From NCBI RefSeq assembly GCF_030445035.2, contig NC_080683.1, positions 20,983,528 to 21,047,527 of the forward strand: a stretch of 64,000 bases of DNA, in the 5' to 3' direction. The DNA comes from Dasypus novemcinctus (Eukaryota; Chordata; Mammalia; Cingulata; Dasypodidae). A model generated the notes under the pieces. It was not told the DNA's origin. It saw nothing but the letters and a program-made list of their open reading frames with translations, and did no database searches. Shown one piece after another: positions 9,060 to 21,075 of the stretch. Each line of letters begins with the position of its first letter. The first letter of the stretch is position 1. A program made the translations under genes and the position numbers.

Positions 9060-10987
9060 ATGTATGTCTTACACCTTTCTTTTTTTTCAATTCTTCCATT
9101 AATGCCTTCTTTCATATTTATTTGATTTTCCGTGCTAGACCACATTGAGTGCCTTGTCTTTTCTATCTGGATATATTTTTCAGCCAATTTCCTTGTGGTT
9201 ACCATGGGGTTAAAAATTAACATAGTAAATATATAACAATCATATTTGGTAGAATACACATATTCTTTTCCTATACACCATTGCCCTTCCACCTTTTTTT
9301 GTGTGTGCAGTTTTTTCCACTTATATCTTTGTCCATTATATGTTCAAAAACATGGCTTTATCATTACTTTTAAAGCATCTGAATTTTAACAGCTGTAGGA
9401 CATAAGAAGTGCATTTATATATCAAATAATACACTACAATAAAACTGGCACTTAATTACCTTTACCGCAGGTCTTTATTTTTTTAATGCAATATTAAACC
9501 ATTCTCTAGTGTCCTTTCGATTCAATCTGAAGGACTCACATTAGCATTGTTTATAGGGCAGGTCTAGTGGGATAAACATCCTCAGATATTTTTAATATGA
9601 AAATGTCTTAGTCCTTCCCCTATTTTTAAAGAAATCTTGCCAGTTATAATATTCTTGGTTGGTAGTAGTTTGCTTTGAGCACGTTATGTATTTAAGCCTA
9701 CTGCTTTCTTGCCACCATGGTTTTTGATGAGAAATTGGCACTCGATATAATTGGGACTCTATTATACTAACACATTACTTTTCTCTTGCAGCTTTTTGAA
9801 ATCTCTCTTTTTTTCTTTGCATTCAATACTGTGATCCATATATCATGGATTGTAATTTTCTTTATGTTTATCCCATTTGATGTTTTCTGGGATTCTTGGA
9901 TATGCATAGTTATTTCTTCTGTCTGATTTCTTTGAATATTCCTTCTGCCCCCTTTACCTTCTTCTTCTGGGACTCCTATAATCCATGTATCAGTATACTT
10001 AATTGTGCCCCAAAATATCTTAGGTTCTTTTTGCTTTTCATAATTCTTTTTTCTTTGATTCTTAGTCTCATTCATTTCAAGTGCACTGTCTTCAAATACA
10101 CTGATTCTTCCACCAGCTCCAATGTGCTCTTGAAATTTGTATTCAACTCCAGTGGTTCTCATTAGTTCCGTTTAAATTTTTCTCTCTTTACTAAAATTCT
10201 TAAACTGCTTATTCATTATTTTCCTGATATCTTTCAGTTCTTTCTCTGCATTTTCTTTCATGTCCTTGAGCATTTCTCAGATCATTTAAAGACTTTGTTT
10301 GTTATGTCCACATTCTGGTCTTCTTCATTCGTGTTCCTTGGATTTTTATCTTCTTCCTGTGGATTCACCATCATTTCCTGCTTCTTTGTTTGTCTTGTAC
10401 TTATTGTGCCTGTACATTTTAATATTTTACAATTTTACCTCTGGCATTTATTCCCTTAGATGTCTGTTTATAGATTTTATAACTAGCTGGCAATAAGGCA
10501 GATTTTTTATTGATATTAAGCCCTCCTATCTGGAATATATGCCCAAAGAAAATGTAGTATTGCAGGGGTTTCCCTGTCTTGCTGGGTGTACTTGTCCTGG
10601 GATTTTGCTTGTTATTTGTTTTGGAGTTTCCCTGCTTATAGGAGTTTGGCTGTCTCCTCTTTTTCCTAGGAGATAGATGTCCCTGTCCCAGGAGCTTGAA
10701 GCTGGCATGATTTGCCCCTGATTTTCTTCCTCTCTAGTTTCTTTTCTTTTTCCTCTATAGTTTCTTATACTCTTTTCATTGTCTCATGCTGCTTTTTCCT
10801 GGACGGAAAATTCTTGGAGGGCACACAGGAGAGGATTTTCCCAATTCAGTCTTTCCAGTCAAAAACAGAGGCAGGGACCCTCAAAGGGGGTGGAGACCAC
10901 CTCCAAAGTGCCCTGAGGAGAGACAATGAGGAAGGGTGCTCAGAGCCCCTGACATGGCTCTTTGCCTGTCCAGCAAGTATAGCCCTC
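9060..10987 (-). mobile_element. Ancient L1M, 5' half
   Basis: Read on the minus strand the text follows the 5' part of eutherian L1M elements (5' UTR to ORF1 region). Landmarks on plus are GTGGTTACCATGGGG (about 9197), TTCTTGGTTGG (about 9650), GATGAGAAATTGGCA (about 9725), CTTCTTCTGGGACTCC (about 9961) and TTCCTGCTTCTTTGTTTGTC (about 10376). A 131-codon minus-strand frame (10162-9767) follows this region but is not an intact ORF1. The LTR at 10988-11508 interrupts the element. Confidence 0.7.
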
Positions 10988-11508
10988 AAAAGAAGTTTGA
11001 TATTTTTGATGAATTCCAAAAAGAAATATTGGATAATGTTTGTAAACTATTATTTTCCTCTGGGCATATTAGAGGGTATTGAATTCAGAGGTTTTACTTT
11101 TACTTAATTAAATTATTTAGGCTTTGATTGGGCCGTATCAGTAGGACATTGGGTCCCCACCCCTTGGTGGGCAGGGACTCACAGAGAAACCACACCACAG
11201 AGAGGGGAGGTTGGAATCTTGAGCTGGAGTCCCAGGAAGTAAGCACACAAAGAGTGTGGTTGTGAGGAAAGAGAAGCAAGCCCCAGGAAGTGAGGAACCC
11301 TGAATACAGAGAGAAACAAGCCTGGGAAAAGAGGAACCCAGGAAGCCTGAACACTGGCAGACATTGCCAGCCAAAAGACTTTGGTGAGGGAAGTAACTCA
11401 TGCTTTATGGCCTGGTAACTGTAAGCTTCTACCCCAAATAAATGCCCTTTATGAAAACCCACCCATTTCTGGTATTTTGCATCAGGACCTCTTTGGCTGA
11501 CTAATATA
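10988..11508 (+). mobile_element. Solo LTR (family B)
   Basis: A 521-bp LTR inserted into the L1M. It is flanked by a perfect 5-bp duplication CCCTC (10983-10987 and 11509-11513), as expected for ERVL/MaLR elements. The start has decayed to AAAAGAAGTTTGATA; the end reads GACTAATATA. CCAAATAAATGCCC near 11434 carries the poly(A) signal. Minus-strand open frames here (11100-11552) are not genes. Confidence 0.85.
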
Positions 11509-11513
11509 CCCTC

Positions 11514-12310
11514 TAACCAACTATCTCCTGCAGCCCCAAGGAAGCATAGCATCCTTAACTTTCTTTTACCTCAGCCCCTGTCCAGGTGGGCTGAAACAGT
11601 GACAGACAGTTTGACAGTCAAATGCCTTTGCCTGGGGCAGGTTGAAACAATGGCTGTCCTTTGAGTCAGTCTCCCAGCTACCAAAGTCACTGATCAAAAG
11701 CCTTGATCAGTAATTGGCCTTGCCCATCTCTCATCTTGGGGAAAAGGAGTTTTACATCTCTTTCTAGCACCAGTGAGCTCATCAGGGCCTGGACCCCGTG
11801 GTGGCACATCAATGGAGGGGGAGATGGGTATGGTGGCTGCCATGTGGTGAGAGTAACTTACTGTTCTTGACCATAATTTATCAGTCTCTTCCAGGACTAC
11901 TCCCTGTATGCTATGCAGTGTTCTTTTGGTCTCTGGTGTTTCACAATAGTTGTCTCAGACAGTTCCTGCTTGTTTACTAGTTGTTCTTGTGGAAGAAGTG
12001 AGCTCCTGGAGCTCCCTTATAGGAGTTTAGCCATCTTCTTATAACCCCAAAGTATAGCATCTTTAAGTCTTCTCTGCCCCCACCTTTGTCCAGGGTGGGT
12101 TGGTACAATGGCCACCCTCAGAACTGGGCTGCCAGTGATCCAAAGTTGCTAATCAAAAGCCATGATCTACAAGTGGTCATGCATACACATGGTCTTGGAG
12201 AAGAAGAAGGAATGGGCAATGATAACCAAAATGTGGAGAGAGTGATTTAATAAACTTCATCATAATTTACCAGGCTCTTCCTCTCACTCTTCCTTTGATA
12301 TAATGTGCAG
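11514..12310 (-). mobile_element. Ancient L1M 5' UTR, two diverged direct repeats
   Basis: The L1M sequence resumes after the LTR. Two similar segments lie in direct orientation: about 11545-11910 and about 12045-12310. Both carry, in the same order, a CATAGCATC-like or TATAGCATC-like start, TGTCCAGG followed by GGGTTG or GGGCTG, an ACAATGGC block, an AGTCACTGATCAAAAGCC or AGTTGCTAATCAAAAGCC phrase, and a CATAATTTATCAG or CATAATTTACCAG phrase. Repeated 5' UTR units are known in L1 families; here the copies are old. Confidence 0.55.
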
Positions 12311-12882
12311 TATTTTACTGCAGCTTGAAACAACACACATTCACATTTCACAGTTTCTGTGGTTCAGGGCTCTAGACATGGCTGCTCTGTGTCCTTTGTT
12401 TCAGGATACCTCACAAGGCTTCAATCACAGTATTGGCCAAGGCTGAAGTCCCACCTGAAGACTTGACTAGTGATAATCTACTTTCAGGTTCTCGTGACTG
12501 TTGGCAGAATTGTTATTCAAGGGTTAGATTAAGGACTCCCATTCTAGGCTGACATTTTGCTCTCAGTTCTTTGCCACATAGGCTTCTTCAGTACAGACAC
12601 TTACTCATCACAACATGTAAACAGGGAGAGGCATAGGGAGATAATAGTAACATGGAGGATATAATCTTTTGCAGTCTAATTACAGAAATGAAATCCCCAA
12701 TGTTTTTGTGGGTTTTTTTTGTTTGTTTGTTGGAAGTTACTCAAGGGAGGGGGTCCTAGGCCATGAGGCAGGATTCATTGGGAGCCAACTCATACATCTA
12801 TTAGCTAGACTAAATATATTTATTTATTTAAATAAATAAAAAATACCTCCTAATCTAGTGCTACCAATTTAAATACAGGGCT
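12311..12882. other. Decayed interspersed repeat, unclassified
   Basis: No gene. The phrases CTCACAAGGCTTCAATCACAG and CATAGGCTTCTTCAGTACAG resemble an old repeat I associate with eutherian genomes but cannot name. A T-rich stretch (12712-12730) and an AT palindromic patch (12817-12842) lie in it. Confidence 0.35.
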
Positions 12883-12985
12883 TGGGGAGTAGGTATAGCT
12901 CAGTGGTTGAGCTCTTGCTTCCCATGTATGAGGTCCTCTGTTCAATCCCTGGTGCCTCCAAAAAAATAAAAGTAAATAAAAATTT
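12883..12985 (+). mobile_element. Short tRNA-derived SINE (DAS-II-like)
   Basis: A compact SINE begins GGGGAG. It has a tRNA-like A box (TAGCTCAGTGG, 12896-12906) and B box (GTTCAATCCC, 12940-12949), the spacing of a pol III internal promoter. It ends GGTGCCTCC and an A-rich tail. The pattern matches the short tRNA-Ala-related SINEs of armadillos. A family-A copy follows immediately. Confidence 0.85.
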
Positions 12986-14216
12986 GTATCTCTCTCTAAG
13001 TCAAACTCAGCATATAAACACACTACCTTCCCTGGTATGGAATCTGACTCCTGGGGATGAGCCTCCCTGATACTGAGGAATTATTACCAACCACCTACAA
13101 GTGATGAATCTGGAAAAAGACCTTGACCAAAAGGAAGAAATATTAAATACAAATGAGTTTTTATGGCTAAGAGATGTCACAGTGAGTCCAAAGGATATTC
13201 CAGAGTTTATGCTTATGCCCATCTCAGCAGGATCTCGTTGACCACCATAGTAAACAGTGCTTCAAATAGTGAGGCTCCTGAAGGGTCTAGAGGTATCTAG
13301 AAAGTATAGGCAGGGCAGACAATCTTTGGAATTTGGCACCCTGTCAAGAAACCTTACTTTGGAATATATGCTCCCAGTGTAACAGAGTAGACTCATTTAT
13401 AATTTCCCTACACATAGCTATTCTCCCCCTTTTATTTGAATGAAAATTAGCACCATACTTGCTAAATATATGTCCCAGAGACTTAAATCTTTGGTCTGTT
13501 CATATGCTGACTGAGCCCTGAATCTCAGCAGAGTTGCAATGCCTACTCTCCAGTTCATTGGTCTTACTCAGGACAACTAACAAAAGGACTGTGATGGAAA
13601 ACACCCATTCTGGGAAGCAGAGAGTGTCTGCAACTGCAAGCAATACAGATCCATCCATCTGCCCATGGGATCGAAGCCCCCTCTCAATCAGAGACATCAT
13701 GGCATTCACCATTCCAAAATCCTCAAGACTGAGGAATGAACAAACATAAGGGAGGAAAGCAGCTATAGACTAATGTAGACCTGTTATTCTAACAATGGAA
13801 GAACTTGTATCATTGATATAAAGGCAGTGACCACCAGAGGTTCTGAAGGGAGGGAGAGGGAAGAATGGGTGCAATATAGGGGCATTTTTGGGACACTGGA
13901 ATTATCCTCCATGACATTGCAATGATGGGTATAGGCCATTTATACATTTTGTCAGAGCCTATAAAACTTGGTGGGGGCAAAATGTAAACTATAATGTAAA
14001 CTATAGTCCATGGTTAGTATAGTGCTTCAATATGTGTTCATCAATTGCACCAAATGTACCACACACACAAATGAAAGATGTTGTTAATGTGGGGAAGTGT
14101 GGGAGGGGGGAGGGGGGAGGATTTATAGGAATCCCCTATATTTTTTGTGTAACATTTATGTAATCTAAAGCTACTTTAAAAATAAAAAATTATTAAAAGT
14201 AAATAAAAATAAAATA
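12986..14216 (+). mobile_element. Xenarthran LINE 3' end, copy 2
   Basis: Family A, beginning at the CTCTCTCTAAG landmark and ending with GTAACATTTATGTAATC (about 14149) and an A-rich tail. It is collinear with copy 1 over its full length, including the ACCTTACTTTGGAATATATG block near 13348. The SINE at 12883 touches its 5' end. Confidence 0.85.
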
Positions 14217-15345
14217 AAATGAAGGGCTAGAGGGTTTTTTCTTTATCTTTTCTATATTATATTTTTACATGCCTTTTTCCTACAATGCTACACAATTCTG
14301 AAGGACACAGAGGAATTTTGAATATCCTATTTGCTTTATCCCACATTAAACATAGTGGCCTCAGAATAGCAATATTGTTGTTATTATTAACATCATTATG
14401 ATTTCTGAAAAAATTATTTTTTCACATTCTTGTCTAATTTTCCCCACATTTTAATAGTTGTGCTATGTCTGCATTATCTGAACATATAGCTAATGCAAAC
14501 TATATTTTCCCTTATTTAATTTTCATGCAATTTCACTTCTACAAATCACTGTCATGCCTAGAACTTTAAAAGGATATATTTCTAAATTTGTGGTGTGTGA
14601 AGCTTGTTCCCATGTTTATTTCTTAAGAAGTGATCATGGATGCCATAGCCCCTGAGTTCCTGTATGAAGGTAATTTTTTGCCCTTTATATTTGAGGCTCA
14701 GTTTTTCTGGTACAGAAGTCTTGACTCACCTTTCTATTTCATTTCTTCTGGCATAAAGTGTTAATGACAAAATGTCTTATGACAAGCCAATTTTCTTTCC
14801 CTTATAAGTTATTTCTTTTATCTAGTTGGGCAGATGATTTTTCTTTTGTTTGAAGTTTGGTAATTCTATAAGAATATCTGGGTTGATATTCTCAGGTATG
14901 AGTGTACTTTTTCAAATTCTAATATAATTTTTAAAATTTTCCCCAAGGTTTTCTGGAATAATGATTTTTAGAACTTATTCTGTTACCTGCTTTGTTTTTT
15001 TTTTTTTCAGGAATTCTTATAATTAATAGGTTGTTTTTTTACTTCTTTCTACTTTTCAAAAATTCCTTTTTAACTCTTCATTGCTTTTTATGAATTTTAA
15101 AATTAAATTTTAAAACCTCCTTCTTTTCATGTTCTGTTTCTTTTAAGATCTTATATATTCACTTGCTCTTGTATTTCTTCTAATTAAACACTCATTTGTG
15201 AAATTATTTTTCTTTAATTTTTTCCCCAGCATATATTATCTCCCAAGGTGTAACAATACAATTGTAGCAGAAATTTACTGGACCTTTTCTAAATATAGTT
15301 TTTTAAATAATGGATCCTAGATATAATAGATTTTTTGTTCTTGCT
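14217..15345. other. AT-rich stretch without a gene
   Basis: T-rich in the right half. The phrases around 14870-14900 (AATATCTGGGTTGATATTCTCAGG) and 15010-15035 faintly recall the 5' region of very old L1M or HAL1 elements on the minus strand, but too weakly to call. No coding frame. Confidence 0.4.
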
Positions 15346-17950
15346 TTTTGTTTTTTTATTTTATTAATTTTTATTGTCTTTTTAAAAAAGATACATAGAT
15401 CACACAAAATGTAAAATCAAAAAATATGAAGCTCTTGTATACCCCACTCTCCAGCACCTCCCACTCCTCCCGAATCAACAACCTCCTTCATCACTGTGGC
15501 ATATTCACTGAATTTGATGAACATTTTTGGAGCACTGCCACACTGCATGGATTACAGTTTATATTGTAGTTTACACTCTCCCCCAGTCCATTCAGTGGGT
15601 TATGTCAGGATATATAATGTCCTACATCTGTCCCTGCAATATAATTCAGAACAACTCCAGGTCCCAAAAATGCCCCCATATCACACCTCTTTTTCTCTCT
15701 CCCTGCCTTCAGCAAATCCTATGGCCACTGTCTCCACATCAATGATATAATTTCTTGCATTGCTAGAGTCACAATAATTCTATAGTAGAATACCAGCAAG
15801 TCCACTTTAATCCATGTTTTATTTCTCCATCCTGCCGACCCTGGGATGGTGATGTCCACTCCACCACTAAATTGAGAAGGTGCTTAGATCCCACATGGTT
15901 AATGGATGGGATTCTCCTCTTTGTAGTTGTAGACTCTCTCAGTTCCCAGGTGTGGTGGTTAATCATCCTCACCTTCCTGTTAGCTGACCTGGGTAAGTCC
16001 AATTAATTGGAGTGTAGGTGTTGCAAATCTACTGAGGCTCAGGACCCAGCTGGTACATGGACAGTCCAGAGATTCAAGTCTCCTGAGCATACAACAACCC
16101 CAGAGCCAACCACAGGTTGTATCTACTTTGGCTTTCTCTGGGATCCTGCTGAGATGTGCATAAGTGCGACCCCTCTTATGACCACCCGACTCATTTTGAA
16201 GTCTCCCACTCATATAAACTCATTTGTCTTTACCGTTTCCCCCTTTCATTCAAGGTCGTCTTCTAGTTGCATCAACAGCTGGTGCTTGGTAGTAATCTCT
16301 TGGCTCCAGGGAGGCTCAACCCCAGGAGTCATATTCCACACTGGGGGGAAGGTAATGCATTTATATGCTGAGTTTGGCTTAGAGAGTGGCCACATTTGAG
16401 CAACAAGGAGGCCCTCAGGAGGTAACTCTTAGGCACCCTGCAGTTCTAGGCTTAGTTGAAATTTCAAGCACACAGGCTCATAAGCATAGTCATCAGTATC
16501 AAGGGCCCATCATTGGACCATCCTTCTTCACTGTTCTTTGCCCTTGTATTTGGGTGATTGTTGCTGTTCCATTGGGGAGTCAACAGAGTTCCCCAAAATG
16601 GGAACTCAGCACTCCCTCAGTTGTCGTGTGTAACTCTACCCACTATGACAATACCCAACGAACATCCAAACATATCTATATATTCTATATACATGCCCTG
16701 AAAAACTCACTCCTACCCATGCATCCCCCATCAATGACACCCCTCACCAGTGCTCCTCCCCTGCCATAGTTGAACCTCTCTGTGATCCAAAACTTCTTCA
16801 AAAATGAAGCCTAATATATTGCCAAATTCAATTAGTAGGAAAATGAAATAGTAATGATAGGTTTAAAGATTAGAAATAGAATACACAATAATTTAGAACA
16901 ACTAAAATAAATTAAAAAATAATTTGGGGTATTAAAAAATGAAAAATATCATAAAACTTGTTTTTGATGTTTTGCCTTTCATCACTGTAAAAGCTGTTGC
17001 CCTGTATGTACAGTGGCAAGGCAGTCTCTTCCATTTCTTCCTCAGTGTCTATATCCCTTCTTTTTCAAAATTTTTATTATGTCTTCAAAAAAGTTTTAGA
17101 TCACAGTAAAGTCACATATGGAATATGGGGACTCCATAGATCCAACATCACTTTTCCCCCTTCCCCAGTAATCATCTTTTTACATGTGAATGTCACATTT
17201 TCTACAACTGATGTACAGATATTGAAACATAGCTACCAACCATGGTTCCATTATGGTTTACAATTTAGACTATATACTTCTATAAATTGTTGATGAAATT
17301 TAACATGGCCTATATCCATCTTTGCATGATCTTGTGGAACACTTCCATTGCCTCCTAGTTACCCCCTCTTCCATCTATTCTTTTCCTCTCTCCCCCTCCC
17401 ATTGAGGCCCACAGTGACAACTAAGCTTCACTGCTTGAAGGACAAGATTCACAGATACTTGCAACAATGCTGAGGGCTTGACACACTAGTTTATCCTCCC
17501 CCATTGTGAGCCACCCATGCTCTTGAGAGACACCCTCCCCTCTCTTTGAGACCATCAGGCCTCCCCAGGATGAGGGTACAATAGCTTCCTGATCATTATA
17601 TGGGTTTCCACCCACTGATGTAACACACTAAATAAGATGAGCACTCACACACTCCCTTGAAGCCTGCCCCCCAAGGTACACCCTGTGCCAGATGTCCCCC
17701 GTCAAACACCTTAAACCAGTAACTCTTCCTTATATATTTTCTAAAGTGTTTTTACAACATTATAGTTTTAACTAAATACCTGACAATCTCCTGTGTTCAC
17801 CCGCTCCCCCCCAACCTTCCCCCCATTTCCATGGACCAACTGACCCATCCCCCTTCAAGCCTGCAAAGCCCTACCCAATAGTATCCCTATGCCCCCATCT
17901 TATCCCTTCACTGCACATTTCGTCATACCTGAGAAACTGTATTTCATCTG
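15346..17950 (-). mobile_element. Xenarthran LINE 3' end, long copy 3
   Basis: The longest family-A copy, minus strand, with its A-tail (T-rich on plus) at 15346. 15346-16120 matches the 3' end of other copies. 16120-17030 matches the segment at 29090-30132. 17100-17320 matches 40311-40555. The remainder to about 17950 is C-rich and included only by continuity. Relative to copies 1 and 30133 it lacks part of the middle, around 16110. No ORF2 coding sequence is visible, so the non-coding 3' region of this LINE must exceed 2 kb. Confidence 0.7.
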
Positions 17951-18979
17951 AGTTTTTTTAAAATTTTGATTTATATCTTTTTTATGTCAGTTTTTATTGT
18001 CTCTAAGTCATTTGAAATAGTTGGTTACACTTCTGATCTATTTTGTGGGTGTGTCTTTTAGCATACTATCAATGACTGTATCAATGTTACTTTGCCACTT
18101 ACTGCCTTTCTGGTTTGTTTTTTTTTTGGGGGGGGGCAATTTTTCCTTCAAAATTTCTACTGCCTATTTTTAAACAAAATCACTTTTGTTTAAGTTAGCT
18201 TTTTTAACTTCACGTATTTTCCTATTCTGCTATTATGTTGATGAGTTAGAATATATATACAGCAGTCTGAGATTTCCTGGCTCTGTTCTACTCCTCTATC
18301 TTTATGTGGAACTTCTTTCCCTCTTGTTTATTGCTCCTATTTTTCTCCACTATGATTTTGTTCTTTTGTGTGTGTCCTTGGTCTGGAAGGGACATTTGTC
18401 TGGTTAGTTTCAAGAGCTCAGGTGACTCAGACTGCTCAAGGATCCACCAGAATTTACCAAGAAACTTTTTCATTAGCTTACTATAGAGTTGCAAAACCCT
18501 TCCAAGTTTTAGTTGTTATTCACAAATTGGCCTACTGTGGCTTTTAGTGAATACCTGTTGACTCTTTGGGAGATTTGCTATTCTCTCTCCCATCAGATAC
18601 TTCTTTGGCATCCACCTATTTCTTCCTGTACAAAGTCTGATATTATGTTTGTCATGTGGCTATTGGTGAATTGTCCTTACTTACTATGAGATATTTTGCC
18701 ACTTAATTTTGTTGTAAATGTTGTCCATATTTTGCTTGCTTCTTTTCAAATATAAATAGTAGCTCCATTTGTTTCAATGAGTAGATTCAAAGATTAACAA
18801 AATGTATGCCACCATAGCCACCAATCCCCCAGAATTTCCAGACTCTTAATTGCAATTTGGTCATCAGTTTCTTATCTAAGATTGGGAAACCAAATAATGC
18901 AGCCTTGGTCTCTACTCTTAAATGATTTATAATCCATTGACAGAAGATAAATAAATTATGATGAGCTATGTGATCAAAT
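17951..18979. other. No gene seen
   Basis: AT-rich sequence with a T/G homopolymer tract at about 18117-18137. Possibly decayed repeat, but no family recognised. Confidence 0.5.
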
Positions 18980-19827
18980 AGAATTTACTGATTTAACAAG
19001 TATTTACCGAGTATCTACTATGGGTCCTAAACTATTATGAATAAGGTAACTAAGCAAAGATAAAACATAGATGCCACCTCTTAAGGATTTTGCATGATAA
19101 TTTCCTGAAGAAATCAAAATAAAGATACACATTAAGAATTAAAAGAGATAATATCAAACATTGATAAAGATTTTAAAAATAAAATAGCAATTTTAACTGA
19201 AAATGACTTGTGTAGAAAAGTCAGAGGCTACTTTAGATTGAGTGGTCAGGGAAATCCTCTCTATGGAGGTAATAGCTGAATTGGACCTGGAAGATAAAAA
19301 GGATTTTTATAATGATATTCTATAGAGGAATGAGAAAGTATGATATCTCCAAAGCTGTAGTAAATTCGGTGCCATGAAGAAGCAACAGAGGGCCCTGGGG
19401 CTGCACTCCAGTGAGAGAGGGAGGTCAGAGGTAGAATATGAGATAAGGTCAGAGAGGGAGGCAAGGGACAGATCACAAAGAGCCTGATAAGCTATGGTAT
19501 TGAGATTAAATTTGATAACTTCTGTGATAAGCAATGGGTGTGTTATAAGCAAAGAAATTATCTAATTCTCTCTGACAAGCAATAGGCGTGTTATAAGCAA
19601 AGAAATGAATTCATCTAATTCTCTGTGAATTCCACTTGGACAATACAATGGACATGCGAAATGAGGAATCAAGTAGTCCCCTTAGTGTATTTGGCAGGAG
19701 TCTAGATGATTAAAAAAAAAAAGGCAACTTACATCAGGGAGGCAACAATGAAAATAGATAAAAATGAATGACTTTAGGATATATTTTTGGAGATTGACCC
19801 TACAAGAAATTCTTATTCCTTAGAGTA

Positions 19828-19866
19828 TAATAATAATAATAATAATATAATAATAATAATAATAAT
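19828..19866. repeat. (TAA)n microsatellite
   Basis: About a dozen AAT/TAA units with one slip, inside the L2 relic. Confidence 0.95.
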
Positions 19867-20260
19867 GGTCCAGTTCCAAACCCTGAGAGTACTTCAATGT
19901 TTATAGGTTTGCAAGAGGAGGAGGAGCCATGAAAAGAGAATAAGAAGCACCCTCTGTTAAAGTAGGAATGAAACTGACAGAGTAGTGACTTAGAAGTCAG
20001 GGAAAGTACAATTATTCCCTTGTGTCGAATAATGCAGAGAGTATAAGATAGGTGAAAAAATATATGTAGCTTTTGTGTTTGTAAAATTGAGGTCATTAAT
20101 GAACTGGATAAATGTAAATTCAGGGAAATGATGGTGACAGAAACCTAGCTGTAATGGATGTAGCAATGGAGATTATATTATTTCAAGAAATTTTATTATA
20201 AAGGTGGTCAGAAGGTGGGGATGCCTGGAAGGCAAGGTATGAGGAGGGCTAAAGGATGAT

Positions 20261-20290
20261 TTGTGTGTGTGTGTGTATGTATGTATGCAT
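20261..20290. repeat. (GT)n/(GTAT)n microsatellite
   Basis: Short GTGTGTGT run passing into GTATGTATGTAT. Confidence 0.9.
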
Positions 20291-20825
20291 TTTTAAGAGG
20301 ATAACTGCAGGTTGCTTAGAATGTATTATTTTAAAAGAGGAGAAATTGTTGATCTATCGAATAAGTAATTTCAGCAACAAAATGGATGAACATGTAAGAA
20401 CGAATGGGATCTAGAGTAAGAGGATCTTTTGAGAGGCACTTGATAGAAGCAAAAGAGAAAGATTCAGAACTTGGGGTGTTTGGGAAAGTGGGTGAGGAGC
20501 TCTTATCTGATTGCATCATTTTTTTACAATAAAATATGAAACAAGGGCATAATTGAAAAGGAGTATGTGTGTGTGCAGATATTCCAGTACTGTTGCACGG
20601 CATAAGAACAGACTGTTGAAAGAAAACTGTTTTATGGAAAAGGCCATTTTATAAGTAGAAAAGTGAACATTTCAAGGGCGTGTGGGAAACTGTGTAGAGT
20701 TCCATGTGAAATTTGTGTTATGAATTTAAATGGAAGTCAGTCATTAATGTTGCAGGGCATTTTTCCTCCAGAAATATTAGCTTTTCAGGTGTAAGTATGA
20801 AAATATAAACACATATAAATAGATG

Positions 20826-21075
20826 AGGAAATCAAGGGGGACCTCAGAAAAGAGGTGGCATTTGAACTAACATTTAAAGGGCAAGAAAATGTATTCAGGG
20901 GAACAAAGAGGAAGGGAAAATATTTGCAAAGCACATGACTGATTTAGGGAATGGCAAGAAATTGTATACGATAGCTTCAAAAGGTATATTAATGGAAGGG
21001 ATAAGAGGGAGTAAAACAGAAATAGGCAGGAATGGGGAAAGTTAGAGCAGTATCAGATGCTTAACATGTTTATAA
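20826..21075 (-). mobile_element. L2-like relic, minus strand
   Basis: GACCTCAGAAAAGAGGTGGC and TTTGCAAAGCACATGAC, followed by AGGCAGGAATGGGG, resemble a second, shorter reversed L2 piece (the GAGGTGACATTTGAGC and GTGCAAAGGCC blocks of L2). Weakly supported. Confidence 0.4.

Larger units (their letters stand above)
18980..20520 (-). mobile_element. L2 LINE relic, minus strand
   Basis: Starts with AACAAGTATTTACCGAGTATCTACTATGGGTCC-like text (a form of the reversed L2 3' end). Then come GGTCAGGGAAATCCTCTC (about 19246), AGAGGGCCCTGGGGC (about 19387) and GGTCAGAGAGGGAGGCAAGGG (about 19447), which follow the reversed L2 consensus in order. The stretch after about 19620 is more doubtful. L2 predates placental mammals, and this copy is heavily mutated. 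Confidence 0.6.

Noticed and set aside
12896..12949. tRNA gene suggested by A and B boxes
   Set aside because: The sequence lacks a full cloverleaf and has an A-rich tail; it is a tRNA-derived SINE.
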